64,000 bases of DNA from Trichosphaerium sp. ATCC 40318 (GCA_038496445.1 JALMLS010000216.1:124001-188000); one strand, 5' to 3'; shown: positions 22,205 through 36,220, counted from the first letter of the stretch. Made by a program: numbers and translations. The notes: generated by a model from the sequence alone, not told the origin.

Positions 22205-24839
22205 CGTGTTTCTTGTTGAGATTAATGATAATGAATATCAAACTTAAAGACAGTTAAGTGTTTGTAATGATGCGACACGTGAGGCTAATACACCGGTTAG
22301 TGGTTAGATTATTGCAAAAGAGCACAATGGAGGCAAACGCAAAAAGTTGTACTTAATTGAAGGCGCGTGTCATTTCGTAAAAGAAATTAGTACGAACAAT
22401 AGTGGTCCACTGAAAAAACGACGTTTGGGGCTAACAATGATACCTTCATGGTGTTCTACTTATAAAGACAGCGCTTTCGGGGATCGGGGCAATAGTATGG
22501 GCCTGTTCAATTAAAAGTTAAAATAACGTGCAAACCCTTTTCGGGCAAGAGTAGTTGATAAGAAAAATACTTCAGCAAAAAATGACTTCAAAGGAACTCA
22601 ACCTTACAGAAGTGGTCAATACGCTCACTTAGTTTGATGCCAACGTAGATGTCCGACAGCTTTAGAGGCAAACTTGAAGTTGGTCCGCCTGTTTAATACA
22701 GAGACATCATGAAAGAGTGGAAGATGATGCTATGGAGAAGTGATAATTTCAAAAATTGCAAAATTTTACGAGTTTGCCGTAGCTAACGAAAAGTATCAAC
22801 CACCACTTTATTTATTGCTCCACAAGGAGCTTAGAGTCTGAAAAAGGGTTCAGAATTCTGCTAAAACTTGCTACAAAATTTGACACGTAAATCCTGCAAC
22901 ATGTAATTTTTTTTTACATATTGTTTTGCCATAACAGCTAACCAGAACACAGTATTCCATAATGATTTACCGGTTGAGTAGTTGTTATGATTGTAACCGA
23001 CAGTAGGGAAGCTGTTGGCACTAGCGCTGGAGGTAAAGTTGGCATGTAATCTGGAGGTGAATAGAATCGGCGTGAGCTACATAATATTAACCCAAAATTA
23101 GCTACGTTGCACTACTTTTCGAAATTGACTAGAGCCACTAAAAAATACGCTATTTCTCAAAAATGTTGTACAAAAGCCTCCAAAAGAAAAGATTTCGAAG
23201 AAATACAACATGCCGCCTAATTTCGCGGAATGTAGTGCAAACCCGATGGGTTTGGTTGTAAGTTCATGCGAAAAAAAAAAATTCAGCAGTAAACTCTTTC
23301 CAGGGTCCCCTTTTAAGTCTAGAAGCTATATACGCTAAATGTAGCAAATCTCGAAAGAAAAAGTTGTCAAATAGTGACGTGTACAGCTCGAAAAAATGCC
23401 AAATTTCCGCCAGTTACTGACAAACTTTACACTTTTTCAGAAAACTGACATTTGCAGATATAGGTAAAGCAGTGTTTGTACGATATATATGTGCTACTAT
23501 GAGTAATACCAAAGTTGACGAATACGAGTTAATACCACAATAAATTTGGATGTATTCGAAATGTTCAAATCTTGAGATTATTATTAAACTCAGGAACGCC
23601 TTGGTAAATGGGACGCGTAACCCAATATCTCTCAAAAACCCCTTCTCACGTTGGTCCAATCAAACGCTTGTAGGCGGTGCTGATCCAAATAATCAGCACC
23701 TGCCGTAATCGACTTAAACTCTTCCACCCACACGATTTGCTACAAAGGGCTCGCCATAATTGGAAGGCGAGTCTGGCAATGATGCTCCGATACCCTTCTT
23801 GCAACAAGTTTGCACGTTTGACATTCACGTGTAAGCTCTAGCAATACCCCAAACTTCATCAAACTGGCTTGATATCAATTGTGTTCTAACACAACCAGAG
23901 CCAAAGGCTGCTACGGATCACTGCTGCGCGTCTGCTTGTTCCATGCACTCCACTGACTCAATCACCTCTATTATGGGTGCTCTCATGTCTCTGCACCTTC
24001 GGCTCATCAATTGCCGGCCCTTTGAACAAAGAAACTAAACTAGTAGTCAACACTAGTAATACAAAATAGTATTCCCGCTATGACCCAAAAAAAAGAGGTG
24101 GTAGCGTAGCGTGCCCCATAGTATATTGGGCTCCACTAGTGCTGTAGCACCAGATGGAGCACCTATGTTACGAAGAAGCTTTACTTCTTCGTTGCTAATT
24201 GTGCAACGAAGTATGATTTTCCCAAAGCATGAATGCAATTGTATGCTTGTGCAAGGTTTACGAAGTATGTTTACAATTGTATTGGCATCCCGAGAGATTT
24301 AACGGATTCGTTCTCGAAGTATTATATCAGGTATGCCACGTTGGGAAGTTGGGGCACATCTACTATGCATCTCTATTAATAATTGGAAGAAACAGCGTAC
24401 TTAAGTGGCGACATAAGGCAAGAATTTTAATTGTGGTTTTCAAAAGAGTACGAAATTTCAACAAGACAGAATAAGATAAGATTTAGGGTTATTTGTTGAG
24501 AATTACGACTACGGTAATCACACGTACATTAAAAAACAAGAAAACATATTACACGGGGCTCGCAAATGAAAAAAGACAAAATATTTAAACGACATCTTCT
24601 TCGTACCAGCGACATCTTTGGAGCAGGATGTAATAATGAGGCATCAATTTTCATTCTGGACTGTAAACTATGCTTTAGCCGTATCGTGGGTCCGCACTTC
24701 CAATAGTGTGCCGTCAAAGTACTTCCACAAATTCTAAGGCACCCTGTTTGTTGCACAACAATAAAAAACGGCAATTTTTAAGTTTTAGACATAAGGTAAC
24801 AAATCAAAGGACGTCATTACTATTATGTACTGATAATTT
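22205..24839. other. Gene-poor, apparently decayed 2.6-kb stretch
   Basis: No intact gene was found. A segment at about 22580-22850 has protein-like pieces in different frames (MTSKELNLTEVVNTLT, then SKIAKFYEFAVANEKYQPPL), each cut by stops, as in a dead gene. At about 23600-24030 the base composition becomes visibly GC-richer than its surroundings, with no frame open throughout. Small frames at 23646-23828 (-) and 24529-24774 (-) are likely relics or chance. Confidence 0.4.
22580..22850 (+). pseudogene. Possible gene remnant
   Basis: Consecutive peptide-like pieces in shifting frames, separated by stops, suggest a decayed exon. The clearest piece ends with FYEFAVANEKYQPPLYLLLH. I cannot name the parent family. 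Confidence 0.25.
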
Positions 24840-26036
24840 TTATTTCTTTGCTGTTTTCCATAGAGCCTCACTAGATACTTTTACACAATTATAAACGTTT
24901 ATATCATCAACTCCACCATCAACAAGTGCTAAAACACCAACATCTGATATTTGTTTGCAATGAAATAAAGTTACTTTTGATACATTAACAAGTGCTTTAA
25001 TCCCTTCATCCGTAACATCTGTACCACTAAGGTCAACGGAATAAGCCTCACCAAGTGTCTTAACACCGTCATCAGTGACTTGAGTAAAAGAGAGATTAAT
25101 AGTATGAACACCAGCCAAGAACTTTACACCATAATCAGTTACTTGTGTGAAAGAAAGATCAATAGTATGGACACCAATTAAAGCTCTAATACCTTCATCT
25201 GTAGCGAAGGAACTCCTTAAATATATCGTATGTACACCAGCTAAAGCCTTTATACCTTCATCCGTGACTCTTGCACATTGTGTCAAGTCTATAGAATGAA
25301 CACCAGCTAAAGCCTTTATGCCTCTATCAGTTACCATATGACATTGCTCCAAGCTTATTGTATGAACGCCAGAAAGAGCTCTAAGAGCAGCATCACTTAC
25401 CCAACTACATCTATCAAGATTAATCGTATGTACACCAGCAAGAGCAATTACACAATTGATAGAAAGTCTACAAGAAGAGATATTTATGCTATGAACTCCA
25501 GCCAACTTTTCAACACCTGAACTTGTTATTTGTACACAACCACTAAGTACTATAGTATGTACACCAGCTAGAGCTTTAATACCAGCGTCTGTAACCTTTT
25601 TGCAGCCTGTAAGGATTATGCTATGTACACCAGACAGCGATTTTAGAGCAGAATCACCAACGTTTATACAATTCGAGAGGTCAATTTTATGAACGCCAGA
25701 GAGCGATTTAACACCTCTGTTTGATACCCTCGGTTTACAACGCACGTATGTTTTCTTTAGTACGTTTTTGCTGCACGTGCGAACGAAACGTAAGATGTGT
25801 GAGTTTCGGTGTAAAACAACTCTAGAATAGCCTAAATGACAATGTACTACGTTTGCGAGTAATCTACAAGTTTGTGCGGCGGCAAATCGCGTATTGCGTA
25901 ACGAATCCAATATTAACACAATTAGCTCCACCGGAAGCGAAACTAGAGTGCTAGAGATGATTTTAGCGGTTTTTGACTCATTTAGGAAAAAATAGATTGT
26001 ACTGTTGTAAAACGTACGAACGGCCATGTGGTTCAT
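24840..26036 (-). CDS. F-box-like/LRR protein A
   Basis: A single 398-codon exon. Residues about 30-75 (SLPVELIVLILDSLRNTRFA, then TCRLLANVVHCHLGY) look like a degenerate F-box, which in other eukaryotes links substrates to SCF ubiquitin ligases. From about residue 100 come about a dozen leucine-rich repeats of 20-24 residues with a nearly fixed strand, GVHTIDL or GVHSI, then C/T-x-x-V-T-D-x-G-I-x-A-L-A. This is the Cys-containing LRR subfamily. There is no signal peptide or membrane segment. The absence of introns contrasts with the neighbours. Paralogues are at 29832, 45077, 46069 and 56472. Confidence 0.85.
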   Translation of the reverse strand: MNHMAVRTFYNSTIYFFLNESKTAKIISSTLVSLPVELIVLILDSLRNTRFAAAQTCRLLANVVHCHLGYSRVVLHRNSHILRFVRTCSKNVLKKTYVRCKPRVSNRGVKSLSGVHKIDLSNCINVGDSALKSLSGVHSIILTGCKKVTDAGIKALAGVHTIVLSGCVQITSSGVEKLAGVHSINISSCRLSINCVIALAGVHTINLDRCSWVSDAALRALSGVHTISLEQCHMVTDRGIKALAGVHSIDLTQCARVTDEGIKALAGVHTIYLRSSFATDEGIRALIGVHTIDLSFTQVTDYGVKFLAGVHTINLSFTQVTDDGVKTLGEAYSVDLSGTDVTDEGIKALVNVSKVTLFHCKQISDVGVLALVDGGVDDINVYNCVKVSSEALWKTAKK

Positions 26037-26130
26037 CGTATGGTTGACTCATCTGCATTTAACGCGCCACTGATTTGTCAGTTGTTTTCTTTTCGCTTCA
26101 ACACGTATAAATACGCCAGGAATACAAGAA
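26037..26130. promoter_or_regulatory. Divergent upstream region of LRR A and micro-gene
   Basis: Only about 95 bp separates the LRR A start (26036, -) from the possible micro-gene start (26131, +). ACACGTATAAATACG near 26101-26115 contains a TATAAAT that could serve as a TATA box for the plus-strand gene. Confidence 0.35.
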
Positions 26131-26292
26131 ATGAGGTTAAACCGATTATTGTGGCGTCGTGATGCTATTTCGGATACTACAAAACTTCTGTTTTATGAAA
26201 AGGGTGTTCCTAGTGAGCCACGGGTTACAAGGGTTGTAAATAATTATTCCGCCAACACAAATCTCGATGGCAGCATTTGTCAAAAGCAGTAA
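26131..26292 (+). CDS. 53-residue protein with mitochondrial-like N-terminus, unknown
   Basis: A single frame from ATG 26131 to TAA 26292 codes for 53 residues starting MRLNRLLWRRDAIS, basic and amphipathic without acids at the very start, as in mitochondrial presequences. It ends NLDGSICQKQ. A TATA-like element lies just upstream. The small size makes chance possible. Confidence 0.4.
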   Translation: MRLNRLLWRRDAISDTTKLLFYEKGVPSEPRVTRVVNNYSANTNLDGSICQKQ

Positions 26293-26418
26293 ACACATTT
26301 TTATTTGTTTCACCCCTACGTAGCTCTACGGTGGCCAGAGGTTCTAAAAAGTACTTTTCTGGCGGTGAGTGCCTGACATTAAAATACAATGTTGTTTTCT
26401 TTTCACTTGGATTGTACT

Positions 26419-29400
26419 ATTACACTTGTTTTTGGTCTACTCTGTCTAGTAAGGATCTAGCCCTATCTCCAGCATTCTGGAACTGCTTACGTGCTTCTCG
26501 CACAGATGTCAGAAGATCGAGAACCTTGGAAATAGTTCAGCATTTTTTGGACAATCTGCACTTTTTTGTTCTCGTACCTCTTTATTTGATAGTTGTGGTG
26601 ACTTATATGCTTCTACCATTGCCTGACAAGCTATAACTAGGTCCTAAAGAAATAAACTTAGCTCAATTACTACTAACAGTTGTGTGTTATACCTTCTCCA
26701 TACGTTCTAGTACTGGTAACATCCGGAGACGTGCGCTGACAGCGTCATGTGGATTTGTATTACTAGTAGAATCTTCTGTTGTATCAGGAGTCTTAGCAGT
26801 ATCTGACACTGTACTTTCTACTCTGTCAATCGGAGCTACCATTGCAGGTGGAGACGATGAAACGAGCTTGCTTCCCATAATCAACTTCGGTGAACGATTT
26901 CGTCTGCTTATTCGCTCTTTTTTTGAACCCACACTATCGGCAGTCCGTGCTCTAGGGAAAGGAAGTGGTGATTCCATATGAGAAACTAAATAAAAGGATA
27001 TGTTAAGCGTACGAAGAAGTAAAGAAAGTTCAAATATTTCTTACATTCACGATGAGAACTTCGATATGTTTGTGCCAATAGAGTGCCTTCTCTTTTTGGT
27101 GTACGCCCAAATCCAGGACTGTGCCCAAGTGGATGCTGTAGTGCATTTTTCTTATCATCACTGATTTGTTGTTTTTTACTGCCAGCACTCCAAGACCTTG
27201 TTACACGTGCTTTATTCGGTTTTGTACTTAGATTTTTAGCAGGACGGAAAGAACCTTTTCTCTTTCTTGAAGAGGTCTTTTTTTTGTTTTCTTCATTCCT
27301 GTACAGTGTCATAGGTATAGCCATTTCTCCACGTGCTAATAGCTAAATAAATAAGAAATCAATAATGACACAAATGCGAATTTGACAAAAAAGGTCACGT
27401 GCCAATTGAATGTTATCTACAATTTTGCTTAAATTAGCCAGTTTTTTCAGCTCAATTGTTTCTTCAATATCGCGGCGAATCGATGAAATGACGGCCATCA
27501 CGTTTGCTACCTTTTCGTGAAGCATATAGTCTAATTGCTCGTGATGTTGATATGGAGCTACAACGTTATCTAAACGCTACAGAGAACTTAGTATAACCAT
27601 ATAATTAAATAACAATGACCAAGAAGAACCGAATTCTTGTTCACGTACATCTAGTACTCCTGTTATAATTTTATGTTCAGCAAATGATAAACGCTTCTCG
27701 TTTTCTTTCATTTCAGTTTTAACTAGTGCCAGTTCACTTGACATTGTAGTCTAACAAAGATAAGTAAAATATCTAAGTTCAATAGTAAAAAATACAGGAC
27801 GTCTATAGAGACATTGAGTTTTTCGGCTTTTTCTTACCAACGTTTTGAATAGCTTCTGCTTTATATCTTTTATATCTTTACCGGTAAGGTGTGTATTCTC
27901 CCACCTGTACTTGATGTCACCAGGCGTTTTTGCTATGGCAAAAATACTATCTTATAAAAGGTAAGAAATCATTTTGTGGCTATCAATAAAACAAATACCA
28001 TGAATTGTATTTGTATTCTGAACATGTGTCTGTGGGCGTGGGATAGTTTTCTTCATATTTACTACGAGCTGTACTCTGAATTTATCGCTTAATTTTTTTA
28101 CTACTTTTTTAATTCCATCAATCTCTTCCTTTAACAACTCGACAACAAGAGACTCCTTAAAAGAGAACCCTGTGTGGATCCAAAACCAAAATCTAGCAGT
28201 GTCCTAATAATAAGAAAAGTTAAACAAACGATAGATGAAGGGATCGTTTAGAGTAATCAAGACAAACCTCTGCATCAAAAAACTCAAACTTAACATCACC
28301 TTGTATCAATTTGTTGCTAGGTATATTTACAACAATAAGTTGTCTACAAGAGAAGTTTTAAGCACTCTATCATTAACCTTGAACTAAGTACCTAGCTTCA
28401 TCTGTAACAAACATGCGTGGGTCAAGCCAGAATGTTCCCAACTGAGATTGTATTTTAATTTGACCTATTTTTCAAAGACTTAGAAATAATTTGACATGCA
28501 GGTTACTACGTGTTTTATTATCTAAAAATATATCGAAAGAGTTGGCGGTATTGTCTTAATTACTACAACCATCCAAAAATAAGTGGACATAAAAAAAAAT
28601 ATGTGGAAAACAAGAAAAAAAAAAAAGGGAACCTATTGATGAAAGAGTCCAGTTCTCTATGCGAAGTTCATGTAATTCAAAAGATGCGTCTAAATTTATA
28701 CTAAGACTATCCGATAAATACTGTTCATAATAATGAACATAGCGTCGCTGACTAGAAATAGTGACACCCTAAAAAAAAAATTGAAATGTGTTTTCTCCAA
28801 ATAAACAAAGAAATTACCTTCACATCGCTTGTCCTATAAAACGCGTAAAACTCCATCGCTGGTTCAGCTGTAGGAACAACCATAGAATGCATCAAATAGC
28901 ACGATATAACAGTACCTGTTCTACCCTATGTAGAACTTAACATCAATAGTAAAAGACTGTAAACTGATATGTACCTTCCCAGCTTTACAATGTACTACGG
29001 ACACATTGTCCTCATTTTCTGATAGCCAACGATCCTGATGTATTTAAGAAACTGTTTTTTAGCGTCTTCTATGCGTACCATATCGCTACAGAAGCTTATG
29101 ATTGTTCTAAACGGAGGTGGATTATGGTCATCAAACGGGAAGCTTACAACACTGTAATTAAAGCGGGAAGCTGGATAACTACGCTCAGAGCATCTGAAAG
29201 AGTGTCAGTTGAGGTTTTGTAACACGTTCAGTTTAGTGCATTCGTACAAGTTGTAAACTCTGTGGGAGCCGTAGTGGTTGTGCTCTAGGAACCTAAAGGT
29301 GTTATTAAAACAAAGAAATAGCAATACAGTACCGTTTTACTTCACTCATGGGATTTCTGAACATTTGTTCCGTTCCTTCGCTTGGACAACCCATTGCAAT

Positions 29401-29636
29401 AATTCTGGGCGTAATATACGAAAGATCCAAGTCTGTAATAAATAGTAAATACAAAGTACTCTTCAAGCGAGCAATACGTGTAATAGAACGCGTAAGGATA
29501 GTAATGAAGGCAAATTACCAAATAACAGTCCGTGCGTACCAAATTCTCTTTCAACAAATCTGCGTTTGTTTTTAGACACTAACTGGCGTATAAACGGCAA
29601 TGGGCTTGACGTAAAAGCGCGTTTCGTCTGGCTCAT
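26419..29636 (-). CDS. PTEN-type phosphoinositide 3-phosphatase with coiled-coil tail
   Basis: PTEN removes the 3-phosphate of PIP3 at the plasma membrane. The start is ATG 29636. The exons give VSKNKRRF (PIP2-binding basic motif), DLSYITPRIIAMG, FPFDDHNPPPF, the complete P-loop HCKAGKGRTG (split by an intron at its Lys), and then a C2 domain ending KFRVQLVVNMKK. The frame does not stop there: it continues through KTPGDIKYRWENTH and, across a canonical GTAAGA intron (about 27755-27843), into SSELALVKTEMKENEKRL. Further helical, Lys- and Ser-rich exons run to the stop TAA at 26419. I read this as one gene with a tail of roughly 350 residues. A separate downstream gene starting at ATG 27744 is the alternative. 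Confidence 0.85.
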
Positions 29637-29831
29637 TGTTTCCAGAAGTAATCTTTTACATTAGCCTTTTATTGTGCTGGAGATAATCAAATCAATATCA
29701 TAACAACTTGTTTTAACGCTGACTAAGTCAAATGATCTGCCTGTTGTGGTTTTTGGTAATTAAGCCGATTTTTACAGCGTTCAACAGAAGTCAAATAACT
29801 TTATTCAGACTTTGTAAGTACCCTCTGCCCA
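29637..29831. promoter_or_regulatory. Divergent upstream region of PTEN and LRR B genes
   Basis: The 195 bp between the two start codons must hold both promoters. No motif stands out apart from AT-rich runs. Confidence 0.4.
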
Positions 29832-30830
29832 ATGGAAAGCACTACAAGGCCATCTCAGCAATTATTAACAGCATCAACCAATATTAAGATAATAGAGCTC
29901 CCAACGGAGGTAATAGCCCATCTTCTCTCCTTTGTAGACCGTTCGGATAGATTTCCAGTTTCTCAGAGCTGTAAACAATTGTCTGATGTCGTACACCATC
30001 ACATTGGATATGACTTAATCAAAGTTCAATCAAGTTCTTGCTGTTCTCGTCTTTCTGGCAGTCCACTTCTAAAAAACACTACAATATCATTCGAGAAATT
30101 CTATAAGGCAACTGACAGTGACCTTGCTTGTGTCTCTGGTGTCCAATCACTGATCCTTGAAGACAACGATAACATCACTGAAACAGGTTTACTAACTGTT
30201 TGTGGTGTAACTTGTTTGCGGATAAGAGATTGTTTGTGTACTATCACAGACAAAAGCATATTGCCACTAGCAAAACACCTGAAGTCTGTATATCTATGCG
30301 AAGTACCTAGAATAACAGATGTGGCCATGAAAGCGCTGGCTGGAATACCACATATCTGTTTGCCTTTTTCTAAAGTAACAGATGACGTTTTGTGTGCATT
30401 ATCTGGTGTACACACTATAGATTTGCGTGGTTGTAAGCTGATCTCCAGTAAAGGCATTTCAGCATTAGCTGGAGTGCACACTATTTACTTAGAATGCTCC
30501 GATGTAACTGACTCAGGCATATCTGCATTGACTGGTGTACATACAATTGATATCTCACGTTGTTATAACATTGATACTGGATCTTGTATGAAAAGTCTTG
30601 CAAATGCTCACACAATTGTCCTATCATACACAAATGCAACAGATGAATGGCTTGCTCCGCTATCTGGCGTCAAGATATTGGACATATACTTTTGTAACTA
30701 CATTACAGACAAGGGTCTATCATATTTAACGAGTGTGCAAACACTAAAGATTTGTAAGGACAACGAATTTTCTGAGAAATGCTTAAATGATCTCAGATGT
30801 AGAGGAGTCATTATACAACAACTGGCGTAA
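29832..30830 (+). CDS. F-box-like/LRR protein B
   Basis: A single exon of 332 codons. The F-box-like segment reads ELPTEVIAHLLSFVDRSDRF with SQSCKQLSDVVHHHIGYD, aligning with proteins A, D and E. About nine LRR units follow. They are more diverged at the start (SGVQSLILEDNDNITETGL) and canonical in the middle (SGVHTIDLRGCKLISSKGI). The final unit (CRGVIIQQLA) lacks the pattern. It is intronless and starts with a clear ATG. Function as a substrate adaptor is inferred from architecture. Confidence 0.85.
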   Translation: MESTTRPSQQLLTASTNIKIIELPTEVIAHLLSFVDRSDRFPVSQSCKQLSDVVHHHIGYDLIKVQSSSCCSRLSGSPLLKNTTISFEKFYKATDSDLACVSGVQSLILEDNDNITETGLLTVCGVTCLRIRDCLCTITDKSILPLAKHLKSVYLCEVPRITDVAMKALAGIPHICLPFSKVTDDVLCALSGVHTIDLRGCKLISSKGISALAGVHTIYLECSDVTDSGISALTGVHTIDISRCYNIDTGSCMKSLANAHTIVLSYTNATDEWLAPLSGVKILDIYFCNYITDKGLSYLTSVQTLKICKDNEFSEKCLNDLRCRGVIIQQLA

Positions 30831-30973
30831 AGCACAATCAATCTTTTATCCTCAAAACAAAAATCAAAGGCATTCGTTACAAACAAGACTAGTATTTATT
30901 CAAAACACATGAAAAAAAAAGACTGCCAGTCATTTGGTTTTTCTTCTCAGCAAAAAAGGATATTCGCAATTTT

Positions 30974-33052
<2,079 letters not shown>

Positions 33053-33113
33053 GATGCTATCAATATGTAATGTAAGTTGAACTGTAAATTGTAGCAAACA
33101 AGTTCATCCTCAT

Positions 33114-33332
33114 TTACTCTGCACGACCGCATTTAAAACATGGCCTACTTTGAGCGAAAAAAGCACTTCCTGACACCCACTGACAATATAGTAACGCCTC
33201 GTACCAATTCGCTGGTGAAATTAGTTTAAGGGAAAAGTGATAGCACGTGCTACATACCGTTGTGAACTGAGGGTTGATGCGTCTTTCTGCAATAAAACTA
33301 GTGAACAGCTGTTGCCCTTCGTTTTTTATCAT
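33114..33332 (-). CDS. Possible micro-protein, unknown
   Basis: Two exons joined at a GTATGT donor give about 46 residues (MIKNEGQQLFTSFIAERR ... SRPCFKCGRAE). A single CxxC near the end could bind metal if paired with a partner. It sits in tandem upstream of the dioxygenase. Alternatively the open frame is chance. Confidence 0.3.
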   Translation of the reverse strand: MIKNEGQQLFTSFIAERRINPQFTTVCSTCYHFSLKLISPANWYEALLYCQWVSGSAFFAQSRPCFKCGRAE

Positions 33333-33473
33333 TTTTTATTCTTAACATGATTTGTGGTGTCAAATACTCGTCCCATAAACCATCTGCTCGGGTGTTCAGT
33401 GCACGGAGATTCTTTTAAGCCGTTTTTCTGGATTTGTACTAATACTAACTGCAAACAACCGGATAATAATCGG

Positions 33474-36220
33474 ATGGCACTCCTCACGCAGGGGCAACTA
33501 TGGGTTAGGATTTTAGGCGCTCGGGGAGTAATTTCAACACATGAAGGTATGACACTTTACTCATAAAGCTTATCGCTAACGTTGTAGTGTATTGTAATCT
33601 GCGGGTAGCCGATAGCACGCCTCGTCCGGCTAAATTACGTACAAAACAAGTAAGCGCTTTACATGGGGAACCGCAAGTGCGTATACGCTCAGGATAAATA
33701 CGACCTAACTCGAAAACAGTGGAATGAAGAGTTTCTGTTCAGCTTTCGCGATATTAGCGATCCACTACTCATACATGTATGGGGAGATAGAAAAATACAT
33801 AACAATCAGTTTCTTGGCGAAGTTTCCGTTAGGTAACGAAATTACGCACGCGACATGTCGTTTTTTATTCTTATATTGATTACGCCGTAGAACACTGTAC
33901 TTACTTTGTGTAGTGTTGAACAAATTCTCAACGGTCAATACAATGATAGATGGTTGCCTTTATCAGTACGCATAAATACTTGTACATAAATCACGTGCTC
34001 TTTGGTACATTCTCACGTTCTATGAACAGGGAGAAGAGGTAAAAGGAAAGCCCGGAGAATTACATCTGTTGCTCATTTTTACGCCTTGTGTTGTGCCTCA
34101 AGCGTACGCTGATACGGTTAATATTATACTTACAAGTCAAGCGTAGGATATACGAGCGTGTCAATGTGAGATTACCCTCATTTCGTCTTGTTTTGGAGCG
34201 AGTTGTTTATTTTCCAGGAGAGGTAAAGTGTTCGTTATGTCGTGTAAGCTCTAATGTTGTTAAAGACAATACGCGGTGCTGTTGTATTCAGTGTTGGGAA
34301 GCCCTATAAATGTAGATCTATCAATGGTACGATTAACTAAAAGAGTTTGCGTTAACAGAATATAGTTGGGTTCTTAGGTTTTGAACAAACAGAGTGGTCG
34401 GAGAATCACACGCCAGTACTCTTTTTAATCACAAGCGTAGTATCTAATGCTCTACAACTAGAAAGGGCAGACGACTATACGTACTAACACTTATACCGAG
34501 AAGGCCATATTCTTTAATACCAAAACAATACTTCTTGGACAGCAAAAAAAAACAGTACGCAGGAAACCAAAGTGTTCTTCGTTTGTTGATAGTGTCAGAT
34601 TAAAATAGACTCGGGCGTTTATTACTGGCCTTTTGAGTTCACGTTACCTATGGACTTGCCACCAACTTTCAAACATAAACATGGGTGTGCACAGTATAGT
34701 GTTAACGCATATATTGATTACTTGCTTAAACCAAAGAAGACAATAAACCAAGTACAAACATTTCTATCTCTTACCCACTAAACTCCATCAAGATCATTAC
34801 AATACACGTGGAGTATGCAAATTTGACTGCAGCAACACCAGAAGTAAACCAAAAACACGTTGGTACAAAAGACAACCCTTTCGTCAAAACAAATGTCTAA
34901 CATTTTGTAAAATAGGACACAATAAAGACCCAATTACAATGTCAGCTGTTCTTGCATCTAAAGTGAACTACATTGGCGAAGACCTTGGTGTTAACGTAGT
35001 ATGTGAGAAATCAATTTTTCATTTTGTTTATGTGCGTCAAGTGATAACCTATTTATAGACGATCAATAACGAGTCTTCGAAAGTTATAAAATCTCTAGAA
35101 GTAATACTTAAGGGAAAAGTAACAACAGCTGGAAAACATGGAGATCATTATCAAACAAAAACGTTTAAAATACAAGCTTTTAAGCATACTTTAAAATCAA
35201 ACGAAATTTTACCTGTACAGAGCGGACAGACAAAAAGTGCATTGTTGAACTTTACTTTACCTAAAGATATGTTACCATCACTGTCCCCATGTATATCACC
35301 ACTTGTGCACGTTAAATGGAAGCTAAAAATTATAGCAGATGTTAAAGGTGCGATGTTAAAAAACCCAACTATCTTGAATCTAACTTCGTTAGGTATTATT
35401 TTTTCTCGAGCAAAGGTAAAAACAAAGGTTTGCGTATTCATTGGTTGGCGAGTGCCACAGTCTCTAAAACACATATCCATCCCAGCAATAGTACGCAAGG
35501 TTATTCTAATAACAACGAGCTAACAACTATACAGCCGATGGGAAATCCAAATGAAATACGAGTTATGGAAAGTACGTCAACAAAAATATAATGGTCAGTG
35601 CCAGTCTCAATTTTATCCTAGTTGAGCAGTTGTTACTGCCTCCGCCTTTATTACAGTTTACAGAGATTGAAGACATAAGTAAGGGAGCATTCTCTTACGA
35701 TAAGACAGTGACTATAAATGTACTACAGCATACCAAACCAGCAACCAATTCTCATTACTTTCTAGTGGGGAAATGGTGTTTACGTCCCATCAGATAGACA
35801 AACAGTGGATCCTGTTGTAGATATAAAACGTGTAAGTTGATGGACAATCTTATCTTATATTTAAATTAAGTTGTAATCTAGATACGCAAGAAATACAAAC
35901 TAAACAAAAAAATCAAAAAACAAAAAGGACCACAACTTCTATTACATGGCGATGGCGTACAGAGAACACATTCTTATCCACCTCAAGGCGTACAAGCGTA
36001 TGTCCAACAACAAGTTGTATACCCACAATACCCACCACAACCGCTTGTTATTCAAGGTCAGCCTGTAGTACAAAATCCAATTGGTGTCACACAAGTGCCA
36101 TTCCCTCAACATCAACCTGTTATTCAACAACAAGACATATACGTTCGTAATGCAAATGCTGCTGATGATACAGAGTTTAAAAGATTGATTAAATCTAACT
36201 CAATGCCACTGCCACAATAA
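33474..36220 (+). CDS. C2-arrestin domain protein (Adc-like)
   Basis: The N-terminal exons form a C2 domain: GQLWVRILGARGVIS, then KQWNEEFLFSF, ISDPLLIHVWG, QFLGEVSV and NDRWLPLS. An arrestin fold follows, with FRLVLERVVYFPGE, VYYWPFEFTLPMDLPPTF and QYSVNAYIDYLL in the N-lobe. The C-lobe includes ASKVNYIGEDLGVNV, a VILKGKVTTAGKH strand and LNFTLPKDMLPSLSP. A Pro/Gln-rich tail (YPQYPPQPLVIQGQ) ends at TAA 36220. C2-plus-arrestin proteins are known in Dictyostelium (AdcB/AdcC), where arrestin-like adaptors act in trafficking. The start ATG 33474 is in good frame with the C2 strand. One junction near 34240 needs a 22-nt intron to keep the arrestin frame, so that exon is uncertain. Confidence 0.82.

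Noticed and set aside
26419-27744. A separate gene starting at ATG 27744
   Set aside because: A canonical in-phase intron links this stretch to the PTEN exons, and there is no stop or gap between. It is kept as an alternative only.
30101-30481. Minus-strand 126-codon frame
   Set aside because: It is a shadow of LRR gene B, caused by the regular repeat codons.
35151-35498. Minus-strand frame of 115 codons
   Set aside because: It is antisense to the arrestin C-lobe exon, which has clear family motifs on the plus strand.
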